The position numbers and the translations under genes were made by a program. This document shows, piece after piece, positions 45,829 to 58,189 of a DNA stretch of 64,000 nucleotides. The stretch lies in contig LNAC01001215.1 in the NCBI GenBank assembly GCA_002007465.1, positions 191,540-255,539 on the forward strand, read 5' to 3'. The stretch comes from Ailurus styani (Eukaryota; Chordata; Mammalia; Carnivora; Ailuridae). Position 1 is the stretch's first letter, and each line of letters starts with the position of its first letter. The notes beneath the pieces are model-generated. The model did not search any database. It was not told the DNA's origin and was given only the letters and a program-made list of their open reading frames with translations.

Positions 45829-46003
45829 GGTCTCAACAACACACTGCTCTCTCAGTCATGTCCTTGAAAATGGCTCCCACTGTGGGGAATAGTGGGCAGA
45901 AAATATATTCCAAGGGCAGGGAAGGGGTGAGGAACCTCCAACTGCCCAGGTCCAGTTCACGGGTCAATGAACAGTCATAATTTTTTGATGGCCTCCTCCA
46001 ACA
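45829..46003 (-). mobile_element. ERVL 5' LTR, truncated
   Basis: tctcaacaacacactgctct, gaatagtgggcagaaaatat, ggaacctccaactgcccagg and cctcctccaaca align with 42344-42520. Only the 5' part of the LTR is left; the rest and the primer-binding site are deleted. Confidence 0.7.
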
Positions 46004-46449
46004 GGAAGAAATAGAGAAAATGAGTTTCAAAGTTAACTAAAAAAAAGTCTATATGTGATGTACAGTACTTTGGACATACTTATAAGGGATAAGGATATAT
46101 TAAACAGTTTTAACTAGCAAAGAATGCTGAACAGACACAGTGGCCACCCATTCTACTTGACTGCCTGAAACTTTCTCAGGTGAGCAACTTCCTTAGCTCT
46201 ACCCATGCGATTCTTTAATCACGTTGCCATGAAGCACCGAAGCTTTAATCACACTGTCATGTCAAATACATGCTCATAAGAATGGAAAGAATGACTAACC
46301 ATGGCACCTGGTTTCCCTGTAGTCTAGACAGAAGCAATCAATTTTGTTCTATGAGATTTGTTTGATAGAGAGGCATGGTATTGTCATTCTTTTGGGATCA
46401 AAAGTTTTAAGGCTAATACATTGTGGAAATATTGTAGCTCCCTTTATTT

Positions 46450-46637
46450 TTTAATTTTTTTTTTTTAAGATTTCATTTACTTATTTGAGAAAGAGAGAGC
46501 ACTAGCAGAGGGGAAAGGCAGAGGGAGAAGCAGACTCCCCGCCAACAGGGAACCTGATGCGGGGCTCGATTCCAGGACCTGTGATAATGACCTGAGCAGA
46601 AGGCAGACGCCGAACTGCCTGAGCCACCCAGATGCCC
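46450..46637 (-). mobile_element. Can-SINE
   Basis: T-run, aagatttcatttacttattt, aggcagagggagaagcagac, gatgcggggctcgattccag and head gagccacccagatgccc. Diverged target-site duplication: tgtagctccctttat near 46433 and tgtagctatctttaa at 46638. Confidence 0.94.
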
Positions 46638-46820
46638 TGTAGCTATCTTTAATTAGTCAGAATAAAGTAGGAAAGTCAGCTAAAGTAGGAAAAATGATCA
46701 CTAGTATTAAAAGAGAAACAGTGAAGCAAAGACAAAAGGTGGCTAGGGAAATAGAGAACCCCAGCAACAGTGAATGATCCACTGTACCCAGCTAGGTAAG
46801 AAGTGGATGATCTTCAGCAC

Positions 46821-46858
<38 letters not shown>

Positions 46859-46882
46859 TACACACACACATATGTATGTATT
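46821..46882. repeat. (TA)n(CA)n microsatellite
   Basis: ctatatatatatatatacac, then about 13 CA units and tatgtatgtat. Confidence 0.94.
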
Positions 46883-47640
46883 TCCATTTTGTATAAGCTA
46901 TTGTTTACACAATAGTTTAACATATTTCCATTTTGTATAAACGATTTTAAGTTCGATAGTTCTCACTTGCAATTGCTATTGAATCCAAGTCTATCTGTGA
47001 TAAAGTTTATATGTTTAATGTGGGGAAAGGATCACAGAAAAGTCATTCCTGTTGTGGTGAACAAGTTTCAATGCTAATTGATAGTGGAGAAACCATATTT
47101 TGTTTTTTTTAATAATCTTAATATCATATTTGGGGTCAAACAATACTTTTAAAAATATTTAAATTTTAGTAACATGAAAAAAATTCTGGAAAGAAAACTT
47201 CCACTTACATGTATGAAGAAGAGGCCATTTTAGAAAAATTTAAAAAGCTGTAAACTTAAGAAAAACCTTATAGTGATGTTGAAGTATCAAGTGTTAGAAC
47301 CTAAGATTCTGGAGGACGAAGAGTTGCAGTAATGTGAAGAGACTGTGGTTGTGTCTTCCTTGAGTACATAAGATAATTACGGATGGTATGCAGAGCAAGA
47401 GGATAGGTGTCTGGGCTTTAGTCTGGCAGGCAAAGGGTACTTCTGGGAGACAGAAAAACCAGAAGATTGCTTCTAAAAGCAGAGCTTTGTTGCTGGCAAT
47501 CTCAGCATGTGACAGAGACAAGGATTATAGGTTGGTATTTGTCAGGAGGATGGCAAATGTCAACAAACCAGGATCTCAGTTTTTAATCCCTGGAGACCTA
47601 CAATTTAGGTAAGCAGAAATTTAGTAAAACTGCAAACCAC
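46883..47640. other. No gene or recognised repeat
   Basis: Contains a near-duplicate of tttccatttttgtataa-type sequence at 46881 and 46925 (atttccattttgtataa). The overlapping frames at 47294-47612 on both strands are unremarkable. Confidence 0.4.
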
Positions 47641-48130
47641 ACTCAATTTAGCTCAGTCTCTAATTGAATTATAGTCATTATCCCCCACTCTAGCTGTCTA
47701 GCAGAGGGAAGATGAACCTATGTAGAGAAAGACGTCATTACCAGCCTCTATAATTTGTTAGATATTCAGAATTCAAACAAAAATTACTAAGTATGTCAAA
47801 AGATTAGAAAATATCATTCATTAATAAGTCTTAGAAAATTAAACAAAAAACAGTAATAGATTTACGGGTGATCCTGATACTAGATTTGGTAGTCAAAGAC
47901 CTTGAATAACTGATCGATTTACTCAAGAAAACAGACAAAAAATGGAGAAAAGAGGAAATAGGATCAGAGATATTCATCACCAGTGAACTTTACAAAGATA
48001 AGACAATCAAACCAACAGTGAAAAAAAAAATTACAACTCTGAATTGGTCCATAGCTGTTAACATAGACTCAAAGCTATCAAGCACAATTAGAAACAGCTA
48101 ATGAAATAGACAAACCAACAATTATAGTGG
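47641..48130 (+). mobile_element. Ancient LINE-1 5' region
   Basis: ttcagaattcaaacaaaaat, tactaagtatgtcaaaagat, gatactagatttggtagtca and aagaccttgaataactgatc resemble, on the sense strand, the L1M 5' UTR/ORF1 start whose antisense is seen at 17390-18480. Confidence 0.5.
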
Positions 48131-48149
48131 AAACTTATATATGCCCCTT

Positions 48150-48975
48150 CTGGTAATTGAAAAAACAGATAATCTGGAAATAGACCAATGCATATGGTCC
48201 CTTAATTTATGACAAAAGTATTATTACTACAGTGTAATAATGAAACAAATCTTCAATAAATGATTCTGGGTCATCTTATATCAATGTAAAAAAAATTAAT
48301 CTCATTTTCCCCCATCACAAACAAATAAATTATTGATTCCAGGAGCACTAATTGTTGGACATAATGAACTTGGGAGAAGAAAAAGAGGTAAAGAAACAAT
48401 ATTAGCCAAAGACTTTATACCAATCTAGAGACACTACTAAAAAATGAGAATTAATTCAGAGATAGGGAAAAGATACTTGCAACACATACCTTCAGATATG
48501 CACATATATATGCATGTACATGATCATAATGGCATCATTAATAATAGGGAAGCACTCACTATATAAATGTGCATCCATATCAGAATGGATAATTGTGGCT
48601 TATTAATATAATGAATATCTATATGGTGATTAATAAGAACTACCAAAAAAAAAAACTTGACTAAAAAACCCCACTACATCTACATGCAATAACACATTAA
48701 AAAAAGAAACCAGACATAAGAGAGAATGTATCGTATGAATCTATTTTTAAAAATTAAAAAAAAATTGAAACTAATCTACAGTGATAAAAGTCAACATGGT
48801 AGTTACCCTTGTGAGGCCAATTACTGGGACAAAACACAAGTGGAGCTTTTTAAATAGAGTAATATTTTATGTCTCATTCTGTATTATGGTTACACAAGAG
48901 TTTCACTTTGTGAAAATGTATCTATACACTTCTCAAAATAGATGTTACACTTCAATAAAATTTATTCCTTAAAAT
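48150..48975 (+). mobile_element. Ancient LINE-1 3' region
   Basis: aatagaccaatgcatatggt, cccttaatttatgacaaaag, acatggtagttacccttgtg, tgtattatggttacacaaga and atgttacacttcaataaaat follow LINE-1 ORF2-end to 3' UTR order. With the preceding fragment it suggests one element whose middle is deleted. Confidence 0.6.
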
Positions 48976-49331
48976 TACAAAATATAATTTTTTCATGCTG
49001 CAGAAAACCAGATATAGCAAAAAAGTGAAGAAAATAAGATAAATATTTCATCATTCAAATAACATTTATCTCCCCTGATATTTTACCTAGCAAATACAGG
49101 AGGCTTTACTTGGATACCCATTAGCCTATGACTAACAGTTTTCTCTATCCCCTCAGCGGAGTTCTATAATTAAGCAGTGGTGACTGCCAGCCCTCGGCAT
49201 GTGAAGAGGAGACGAGCTCCCAGCAGTGTTCAGGGAGACAACCTATGAAGCTGAAGTGGCTCAGCTCGGATCTTATTTCTTTCACATAGGGTGTCAATCA
49301 GAAATAGCTATAATCAGTTACTAACTTATTT

Positions 49332-49540
49332 ATTTTATTTTTAGAGAAAGAGAGAAAGCGTGCATGCACAAGAGCAAGCAGGGGGGTGGGGGAGGGCAGA
49401 GGAGAGGGAGAGGGAGAATCTCAAGCAGGCTCCATGTCTAGCGCGGAGCTAAATGTGGGCTTGATCTCATGACCCAGAGATACTGACCTGAACCAAAATC
49501 AAGAGTTGACATTTAACTGACTGAACCACCCAGGTGCTCT
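49332..49540 (-). mobile_element. Old Can-SINE
   Basis: ttttagagaaagagagaaag, caggctccatgtctagcgcg, gatctcatgacccagagata and head gactgaaccacccaggtgctct. Target-site duplication: agttactaacttattt at 49316-49331 and agttactgacttattt at 49541-49556. Confidence 0.96.
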
Positions 49541-49556
49541 AGTTACTGACTTATTT

Positions 49557-50060
49557 TTAAGCTCTGTGTGGGCACTGGGTGGGCATCCCATCCTATTATG
49601 CCTTAATAACTGCTATTTTTAAACATTTCTTATGTTATTATTTGTTTGTGTTTTAACTATAACTTGGCCCCTCTGTGACCTCCTTTATCACCATTATTGT
49701 TACTATTTTATATTTAATGTTTTATATTTAGAAACTTTATTAGTCCTAGACATTCCACCATGTAGTATAGTGCCCCAGCATATATATACATGCACTTTGG
49801 ATTTTGGTTTTAAGGATATCCCTAAAGGAGAGGGCAGAAAATCTGAGTCCAAGGTCTTCAGCAAGCTACCTGCTTTCTCTATAACCATCCCCTCTACTAT
49901 CTGAGAATAGAGGCCATGGGTATACACCACTGATGTTATACTCTATTCATTACTGGAACTTTTATCACAGATATAAAGTGTCAGTATTGGTAAACTGAGG
50001 CTACATAAGCATCAAGTACTCTATATAGGTCATCAATTCTGGAACTTTTTTGTGTATATT
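49557..50060. other. No gene or recognised repeat
   Basis: The overlapping + and - frames at 49632-49930 show no recognisable domain. Confidence 0.4.
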
Positions 50061-50075
50061 AAAATCATCAGGAGG

Positions 50076-50232
50076 CAGGTACCTGGGTGGCTTGATCAGT
50101 TAAGCATCTGCCTTCAGCTCAGGTCATGATCTCGGTGTCCTGGGATCGAGCCCTGTGTCAGGCTCCCTGCTCAGTGGGCAGTCTGCTTCTCTCTCTGCCT
50201 CTGACCCTCCCCTCCACTCCTGCTCTCTCAAA

Positions 50233-50266
<34 letters not shown>
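50076..50266 (+). mobile_element. Can-SINE with long (AAAT)n tail
   Basis: caggtacctgggtggcttga, tcagttaagcatctgccttc, ggtgtcctgggatcgagccc and a tail of about nine aaat units. Perfect 15-base target-site duplication aaaatcatcaggagg at 50061-50075 and 50267-50281. Confidence 0.97.
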
Positions 50267-50267
<1 letters not shown>

Positions 50268-50749
50268 AAATCATCAGGAGGGCTTGCTGAAACACAGAGT
50301 CCTAGGCCCCACAAACAGAGTAACTGATTTCCAACAAGTTTGCAGGTGATGGCAATGTTGCTGGTCAGAGATCCATGCTAGAGAGCCACTGTGGATTCAA
50401 GGGAACCTAAACCTTAGCCCCCTTACCTGCCTTCCATCCTTGTTTCAGCTCTCTCTATAGACAGCAGCTGTTTATGACTGCTCAGTCAACTTTACAGCCC
50501 TCCCCTCTTTTCTCTAATAATAGCAATTTTTACCTCCTTCACAATGACTGGGTGGGTCTAATGAGTGTTAACGATTATAGTAAATCTCTGCCCCTACCAC
50601 AGGTATAAGCACATTCAACCAAATGAAATAATAATCCCAGATGAAAGATTCGGACAGTGCAGTGATGTGCCTCAAGCAAAGTCAATCAATATAGATGCAT
50701 GCACATATAAATAATAGGCAAAGATAGATTGGTATAAATACAGGCAGAT

Positions 50750-51275
50750 GTCAGTCTTCTGCTCAAAATTCTCTACTAGCTCTCCTTCTTCACTCAGAAT
50801 ACAAAATTAAAATGCTTTAAATGCCCAACAAGTTCCTAAGTGATCTATAATCCTTAACCCTCTACCCCCGACTGCTGACACTTCTTACCCCTGTCTTTTA
50901 GTTCCAATGTCCTCTTCCAGCACTCCCTTTTTTAGACTTCCAGGAAATCTCATTGTCCCGTCTTTCCAAGACTCTCCTCCTGGCAGTGGCACCAACTGCT
51001 CCGTCTGGCCTACTCTAGTTACTGCACTTAACCTTTCAGTTTTCCCTTGCCAGAGACTTTTCCCTCCTGCTTTTTCTTCTCACCTTCAAATACACTGTTA
51101 GATACACGACTTTTTTGGTGTATATTTCACTTCTTGCCTCTTCACCTAAACATAACTTACTGAAGGTAATGAATTTTGTTCCTTTTTTTCACTGCTATAT
51201 CCTCAGCACCAATAAAATAGAGGGGGTCCTAAGAGTATTCAATAAATATTTGTTGAATTGTTTTTAATAGGTATA
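50750..51275 (+). mobile_element. L2 LINE 3' region
   Basis: ctgctcaaaattctctacta, gctctccttcttcactcaga, ccaacaagttcctaagtgat, ctatatcctcagcaccaata and agtattcaataaatatttgt tgaattg follow the L2 order and its characteristic 3' terminus. It is one of the more GC-rich, pyrimidine-biased stretches of the window; the frame at 50907-51101 is not a gene. Confidence 0.65.
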
Positions 51276-51864
51276 GACATATAAATAATTAAAAATGGAT
51301 CACGCTGCAGCTTATTTCAATAAGGTATGCCAAGTTTAACTTTACTTGAATTTTGCTGAAGAAAATCAATGTGAAGCAAAAATGAGAAAGTGGCTAGCAT
51401 TCCAATAAATGTTTCTTTACTATAAATGTTTATTCTAAAATTATTCCTTTTAAGTTTTCTAGTGTATAAGGCTGAAGTTATTACAAGCTCTATTGTCCAC
51501 CAATAAACGTAACAGCCATGGCACCTTTATAGATTTCTCTATCTCCACTCTCCCAGCACATTTCTCTAGGTTTTGTTCAAGTCATATTTATATTTTCAAT
51601 ATTAATATTTGTTTTCTTCTATTTAACCATGGTTCTTATTTTTGTACTAAAATGGATTCACCACCAACTGTTTTATCAACGTCTCTATTATTGGCTGAAA
51701 TTTGAAATAAGTAGCTTCTCTACTCTACCCCACCCCAGGGATTGCACACGTGTGAATGCTTGAGAATATGTACTATCCAATTTGTCTTTCATCAGTTGCC
51801 TCTGACTAATTCATATGATTGTTCTTTTAGAGCCACTTCCCAAACTGTTATTTTAAGCTAGATT
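51276..51864. other. No gene or recognised repeat
   Basis: AT-rich; frame at 51493-51705 unremarkable. Confidence 0.4.
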
Positions 51865-51879
51865 TTAAAAAGACATAAC

Positions 51880-52079
51880 TCGGGGTGCCTTGGTGGCTCA
51901 GTTGGTTAAGCATCTGCCTTCAGCTCGGATCACAGTCCCAGGGTCCTGGAATCCAGCCCCACGTCAGGCTCCCTGCTCAGCAGGGAGCCTACTTCTCCCT
52001 CTTCCTCTGCTGGTCCCCCTGCTTCTGCTTTCTTGCTCACTCTGTCTCAAATAAATAAACAAAATTGTTTAAAAAAAAA
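51880..52079 (+). mobile_element. Can-SINE
   Basis: ggggtgccttggtggctcag, agcatctgccttcagctcgg, cacgtcaggctccctgctca, ctttcttgctcactctgtct and AAATAAACAAAATTG tail. Target-site duplication: agacataac at 51871-51879 and 52081-52089, possibly extending into flanking A residues. Confidence 0.95.
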
Positions 52080-52089
52080 GAGACATAAC

Positions 52090-53479
52090 GCCAAATAAAT
52101 AAATAAATACATAACCTCTATCTTCCCTGTGGCTTTTCTAAAACCTTTATTAACATCACTTCCAAAAAAAGCCACTGTTGATTCTTTTCAAGACTCCGGC
52201 AGTTACTTTGGGCACCTTCTGTATGTAACATGTTAATTGGCTTTCAGAATGCCCCTGAATTGGCTTTCTGAATGTTTTCTCATCTTCATGACTCATGAAC
52301 TGGATCTGTCATACATTATGTTCATTGAAGATATTTTATTTGTAAACAAGCTGACATTTCTTAGTTTTTCTAGTATTTAGAGAATTTTCATTAGTATTTC
52401 TAGTCATAGATCTTTCATAATGAGTATTTTCCTTGACTTTATTGAAAAAAATTCATTCCTCATCTCCTTGATATTATCAGAAGCTAATATTTATTTTCTT
52501 CTGTTTGATATTATCTTTACCACAGCAAGAATATTCTCAAAGATCTGGTCCCTGGATGTTGTCCTTCCTTTTTATCCAACAGTGATGTTGATCTTCTTTT
52601 TTAATTTTTGTGTTTCTTTGAAATTTTTAGTGGTGTCATTAAAAAGCCACAGATATAACTAAAATATTTGACAGGAGAGAAAAATGCTTAAATGGGGTAC
52701 TGGAGATGCATTTTGGTAACTACCTATTAAGAGACATTTGATGACTGATGACTGGTTCTAATGTGATTATTATCTCTTCTTGAAAAAGTATGTATTTTAT
52801 CAGTATATGGCACAGCTTTTTATAACTCATTCTGTTTTTAGCTTTAAAGCTGTATTTAAGTTATATTTAGCATGGTATTAAAATTTTCTAGAAGTTATTT
52901 CAGGTTTCATATATATGTGTGAAATTTATATATGTATGTGTGTGTATAGATTGCTTGATCTTTGTTTTTAATGTAATTTGGAATTTGTCTTGGCAAGTTT
53001 GTGTATATTACAATTATTATTTTGGAAGTATTCTCTGTTAACTTAGTTTTTTGTTTTATATTTTTTATATTCTTTTTTATTTTATATTTTCTCCTTAATT
53101 TTCCTTGTTCACTTGCATATTCTCTGCTATTCATACATTTATTTTATTCTTCTGTTGGTTGTCATTAATTTATTACTATCTATTGTGTATACTTACGTGT
53201 TAGTTTAGATTTCCAATGCTTATACCTACCAATTTGGAATTGGTCAAGATATTCAAATTATAGTTTATTTGCATGTCAGTGATTTAAAAAGGAACTATTA
53301 ATATCTTAAGCACTTTCAAATATCATCTAGTGAGAAGTTTGAAATGATTTCTATCTCTTGCTGGTGAACTTTTTTCTCTTCTGGTGGTTCTAGAATCATG
53401 TTTTCTTTGAGGCTCTTATATTTAAAAACAGTATTTCTGTGTAGGTGTGTGTGTATGTGTGTGTACACAGCACATTTAT
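52090..53479. other. No gene; T-rich, unassigned
   Basis: Includes (AAAT)n at 52093-52108 and a tatatgtatgtgtgtgtata tract near 52911-52947. The T-rich texture hints at an antisense ancient LINE but no block is recognisable. Confidence 0.35.
53437..53466. repeat. (TG)n short microsatellite
   Basis: gtgtaggtgtgtgtgtatgt gtgtgtac. Confidence 0.8.
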
Positions 53480-54250
53480 GCATTTGATTTGCCCTTATAT
53501 GATCTGCTGGTCATTTCTGTGTTTAGTTCTTGGAAATTCTAGTTATTATATCATTAAGTCTTTCCATCCTCCTTTATTTTCTCTTATTTGGTATTCATAA
53601 AATTTATGCTGACATTTCTAACTCAATTATTTTGGGATAGTTCCCTTACCTCATCATCTAGTTCATTAATTCCATCTGTTGACCAAATTCATTTTTCTAC
53701 CCAAAACATTTATTGAGATCTTTATTTCACAATTAAAATTTTATATGCAATAATATAAATTGGCTTGTTCCTGCTGCTAGTTTGTAAATTCATCTCTAAC
53801 CTTTCTTGGCATATTTATTGTATGTTTTTTAAAAACACTGTTCTGCCTTATATATAAATTCAGTTGTTTAGTTTGCTATCTTTCTTCATAGTGCTTGTGC
53901 TCTTCAGATATTCTGCTTTGTTTCTGTGAAACTATTATGTTTGGTGTGTGTATTACCTTGTCATTCATTTATATCTGAAGAAAAAGGTGAGATCTTAAAC
54001 TTTATTTTGTGATATTTCATATGAATTTTGGATATAGGGTGAACATTAGGGAAGAGAACTGTAGTATTGCATATGGTTCTTAAACATACCCTGTTTAGTT
54101 TATTCACCTTCCTCCCCCATGGTGATGCTGATCCTGGCGGACACCCTTGGACCCTCTGATTCCTAGGTTTCAATATTAAGTTTGATGTTTGCTTTAGGGC
54201 TCTGGTAGATACATTTTAACTTAAAAGTATACATACAGAGTCCTGTTTTG
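53480..54250 (-). mobile_element. Possible ancient LINE-1/HAL1 5' region
   Basis: catcatctagttcattaatt, ccatctgttgaccaaattca, tattgagatctttatttcac resemble the antisense L1M 5' region seen better at 17390-18480. Weak. Confidence 0.3.
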
Positions 54251-54605
54251 TGAACTTTTTAACCATCAGTATATACAATTTTATTTTTCCTGAAACTGAT
54301 GCTGTTATGGTTCTATTTATAAGTCATAACTGATTAAAAAACATCTCTGAACAAATCAGGACATAGAAACTCTCTTCCTCTCAATTTGTAAGTCTTCACG
54401 ATGAGTAGGTGAAGGGAGACAAGTGGAATGTTATATAACTAAAGTTAATATATTTATCTGAAAGAGCTTCCCTTCAAATGGGGCTAGAAATGGGATATTA
54501 CCTATGTTTGGAGATTCTGTGTAATCACGGCAGTACCAATATTTCTAGGCAAAATATTTTTGTCCTCCTTTATGTTATTCTGGGTCTCCAAGGAGACATT
54601 ACTAT
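54251..54605. other. No gene or recognised repeat
   Basis: Nothing assignable. Confidence 0.4.
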
Positions 54606-54618
54606 AAAAGAAATTCTA

Positions 54619-54824
54619 GGGCGCCTGGGTGGCTCAGTGGGTTAAAGCCTCCGCTTTCGGCTCAGGTCATGATCTCAGGGTCCTGGGATCGAGGCCCGCA
54701 TCGGGCTCTCTGCTCAGCAGGGAGCCTGCTTCCTCCTCTCTCTCTGCCTCTCTGCCTACTTGTGATCTGATCTCTCTCTCTGTGTCAAATAAATAAATAA
54801 AATCTTTAAAAAAAAAAAAAAAAA
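54619..54824 (+). mobile_element. Can-SINE, young mustelid-type copy
   Basis: gggcgcctgggtggctcagt, cgaggcccgcatcgggctct, ctctctgcctctctgcctac and a pure A-tail of more than 20. Perfect 13-base target-site duplication aaaagaaattcta at 54606-54618 and 54825-54837. The long uninterrupted A-tail argues for recent insertion. Confidence 0.98.
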
Positions 54825-54837
54825 AAAAGAAATTCTA

Positions 54838-55811
54838 CATTCTTACTTTTTATTTGCTGTGGTTTCTTTTCATCAGTCTCACAGCTTGTTATTTTGGTGT
54901 TTGTTTTCTTCTTCCTTGAATCAGAAAAAAAATCAACGTTGGTCTGATGTTAGCTGATAGATGGGATGAGTGGATTGTCCTTTATTCTCACTGTTCTTTA
55001 ATTTGGTAATTCTTGAAATCCTTCTCTAAAATTGTAATGCTCTGCCAATTGCTGTAAATTTACATTAATATATCAATGATTTGGTAGCTCCAAAATGGGG
55101 GTGAGATAGAGTCAGATCTGTGGTGGACTCCTTAATGAATTCCCAAGACTTCCCATTCCTAACATTTCAAGTGTGGCTAAGTCCTACTGTGAAATGGCAT
55201 GCAAATGAGGTTTTTTTTGTTTTTTGTTTTTTGTTTTCTTTTTCTCTCACAGTGTCCCTAATGTCTTCATTTCTAGCCCTTGCTCTCTATATTGTGGGTA
55301 TTACTTGGTTTCTTGTGGCATTTTCTCCTTCCACTGCCCAGTAACATTATTTTTGGATAATTACAAATCTAGTACTCATTCATTTTCTCTATCAAACTCA
55401 TCACATCTGTATTAGATATTAACCTTCCCTAATTTTTAGTGAGGATGAAGGTTACTTTCATTTTATTCGTAAATCCTTTATTCATTTCCTAAGATATACA
55501 GGGTAAGCACAGAATGAGTTGGTAGAGACAGATGATATCAGTTAGGCCTCAGTACTTACTTTACAATATTACACAGAAATCTGTAACAAAGAAAATCTTT
55601 GTTAACTTGCCTCTTGAGAAAACCTTACATTATATTCAGTAACTGGCTTACTCAGGTTTTCACCCAATACATTTGTGTAACCCAGAAATAATCAAATTAA
55701 TTTCAATTTACCCACTGGTATCTAATATCAATTTTTGACTTAGCAAGATTTTAGGTGTGCTTCCTTATGACTCTAGTCTAATTTAGACTCCAGATATTAT
55801 TCAAGAAAATC
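54838..55811. other. No gene or recognised repeat
   Basis: A tttttttgttttttgttttt tract sits at 55211-55240. Frames at 55120-55415 are unremarkable. Confidence 0.4.
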
Positions 55812-55819
55812 AATTTATA

Positions 55820-56021
55820 GGGGCGCCTGGGTGGCTCAGTGGGTTAAAGCCGCTGCCTTCGGCTCAGGTCATGATCCCAGGGTCCTGGGATCGAGGCCCA
55901 CATCGGGCTCTCTGCTCAGCGGGGAGCCTGCTTCCTCCTCTCTCCTCTCTCTCTGCCTGCCTCTCTGCCTACTTGTAATCTCTCTCTCTCTGTGTCAAAT
56001 GAATAAATAAAACCTTTAAAA
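55820..56021 (+). mobile_element. Can-SINE, youngest-looking copy
   Basis: ggggcgcctgggtggctcag, taaagccgctgccttcggct, catgatcccagggtcctggg, gctctctgctcagcggggag and caaatgaataaataaaacct. Short target-site duplication aatttata at 55812-55819 and 56022-56029. Confidence 0.97.
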
Positions 56022-56029
56022 AATTTATA

Positions 56030-56412
56030 TATTTTTTTCCAATAAAGAATCAGTATAGTTAGGGTCTCTCAAACTTAAAATGATTATATCATGGAATGTA
56101 ACAAAGAGGTAACCATCCTCGGTAATCACTCCCTTCTAGATTGGATGATAATTAAAGGATTATTGTGGATGAAATATTAGTAAATTAAGATAAATATTAA
56201 TTTCCTTCTCTCCAATCTGGTTTCTCTTAAACTAGGTAACTCACATATGGAATATTTTGGGATATAATCATAGAAAATTATAAAATAATCTGACCATTAC
56301 AATGAGATGATTTTGTAAGGAAAAGAACAACTTATTTAATGTTTTCTGGTAAACTGAAGTTTCCATTTTAAGAAGTAGAAATCTTATAAAACATGATGGA
56401 ATATAGCTCATA

Positions 56413-56450
<38 letters not shown>

Positions 56451-57114
56451 GAATAGACTGAGAAAAAAAGTAAATATTACGGTTAAATATCCATAAATGA
56501 AAGAAGGCCACAGCTGCATAAAAACAGACTCTTTTCGACCAAACATTGTGTTTTAATTAAATTGCCTGCTGAGCCAAACAAAAATCAAGTCTCTCCCAGA
56601 ATCAGACTCTGACTGTCATGCACTTTGAGTGAAGGCAACCAAAATGCCTCTCCAAGCTTCCATAGAGTATTATGGTTTTCACAGGGTTTTGGAAAGCTTT
56701 TCAACAGGGTTTTTCGTAATTGTATTTTTCCCTAGGTTAAAAGAAATCTCTAATCACAGTGCCTCTTTTATTCCCTCAGGTACTTCCCTACCTGTGTTAC
56801 ATGAGAGACCACTGTGATTCACAGGAGGAGCCCTCTTTGCTAGATTCAAACTAATTTTATACAAACTTCGTTGAAGCTTTAGAGTATTGGATTTTTTAAA
56901 TAATGCAACTGCCTTTAAAGACCTTTTCCAATTAACATTTGCTCCTTCATGGCATTCCTCATCCTTTCTAACTGGCACAGAAAAATTTTGTGCTGTATGC
57001 TATATGTATGTTATATTCATACACATCTTTTATCAAAAACTATACAGAGATACAGTACACAGGTATAATATATATGTAAATAAAACATCTTATAAATGAT
57101 GATAGTCAAGTAAG
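56030..57114. other. No gene; contains a (TA)n tract
   Basis: Apart from the (TA)n at 56416-56445, nothing recognisable; frames at 56268-56978 lack domains. Confidence 0.4.
56416..56445. repeat. (TA)n microsatellite
   Basis: About 15 uninterrupted TA units. Confidence 0.96.
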
Positions 57115-57330
57115 TTTTTTTTAAAGATTTATGCATTTATTTAAAGACAGAGAGAGAGAGAGGGAGAGAGAACGAGAGAGCATGCGCACATGGAGGGGGT
57201 GGAAGGGTAGAGGGAGGGAGAGAGAGAATCCCCAGCAGACTCAATGCCCCTAAGGCTTGATCTCAAGACCCATGAGATCACAACCTGAGCTGAAACCAAG
57301 AGGTGGATATTTAACTGACTGAGCCACAGT
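57115..57330 (-). mobile_element. Can-SINE, head truncated
   Basis: T-run, aaagatttatgcatttattt, a long GA tract, catgcgcacatggagggggt, aagacccatgagatcacaac and gactgagccac, after which the ccaggcgcccc end is missing. Confidence 0.92.
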
Positions 57331-58189
57331 GCACTAATTTTTTCTTTTTATAACGAAATATATAACATAAAAAAGAGAGTATAAAATGTGTTCATTTAAA
57401 AAGATATTTAAAAAGAAAATACTTATTTTACCTCAGCATGACTAAGTACTAGAGAACATAGCTCCTTGGAGGCTACTTCATGTTCCTTCCTCCACTGTAT
57501 ACTTCTTTCTCCCCTAGTGCACATTGCTAATCTAGTCTGACTTTTGTGCTAAACATTATCAAACTTTTTTATGTCTTATCATCTCTGTGTATATTCCAAA
57601 ATTATATTAAATTTTTCCTTCCTTTTAGAAGTAGTACAAATGAAATCCAGGCAACTGTTGATGAATGTTCACGTGATTCACTGTGTCACTATATGACTTT
57701 TTTGCTAATAGATATTTGGATTGATTTCAGTTTTAATAGATAAAAAACTGCTACAAATACTACCGCATGTATCTGTTTGTAGTCATTTTATAGCAGGTTA
57801 CATGCAGGCTCACTTTTAGGAGAAAAAGCAAATTGTTTTTTGAATGGTTTTTAGTATTTTGTACTCTCTGAGTTAGCATACTGGCTAAACTGCTATTACA
57901 AAAAGTACAGTAACTTGGGTATTTATTTCTTTTTTACGAAACATTTGACTTGAACATCTTTGGGCTGACAGAACAGTTTTACCTAGGAAGTCGTTAAAGA
58001 ACAGGATCCTTTACTTTGCTCCCCCCTCCCTCCAAGGCTTTTGTCTTCATCTATATGGTAGAAAAGCTCATTTTCACAACCACACTCCTACTCAAGGGAA
58101 GAGTGGCTTGTTTTAAATGAAATGATCCAGAAGTTACACTCATCTTTCCACTCTGTATTGAAAGTTATGACTGCATGAAAGGAAAATTA
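57331..58189. other. No gene or recognised repeat
   Basis: 57460-57790 (gcttccttcctccactgta, ctctgtgtatattcc, aataaactgctacaaat) has the style of an antisense L1M 3' region but is too diverged to call. Confidence 0.35.

Larger units (their letters stand above)
42068..46003 (-). mobile_element. Decayed ERVL-class endogenous retrovirus
   Basis: An old provirus remnant. On the + strand it reads 3' LTR (42068-42520), purine tract, the pol 3' part including integrase, then a truncated 5' LTR piece (45829-46003). The two LTR ends share about 175 aligned bases with many differences and both end in cctcctccaaca. Gag, PBS and most of reverse transcriptase appear missing. A SINE with a huge pyrimidine tail is inserted at 45116-45512. 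ERVL assignment rests on the integrase remnant and the absence of a recognisable envelope gene. Confidence 0.75.
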
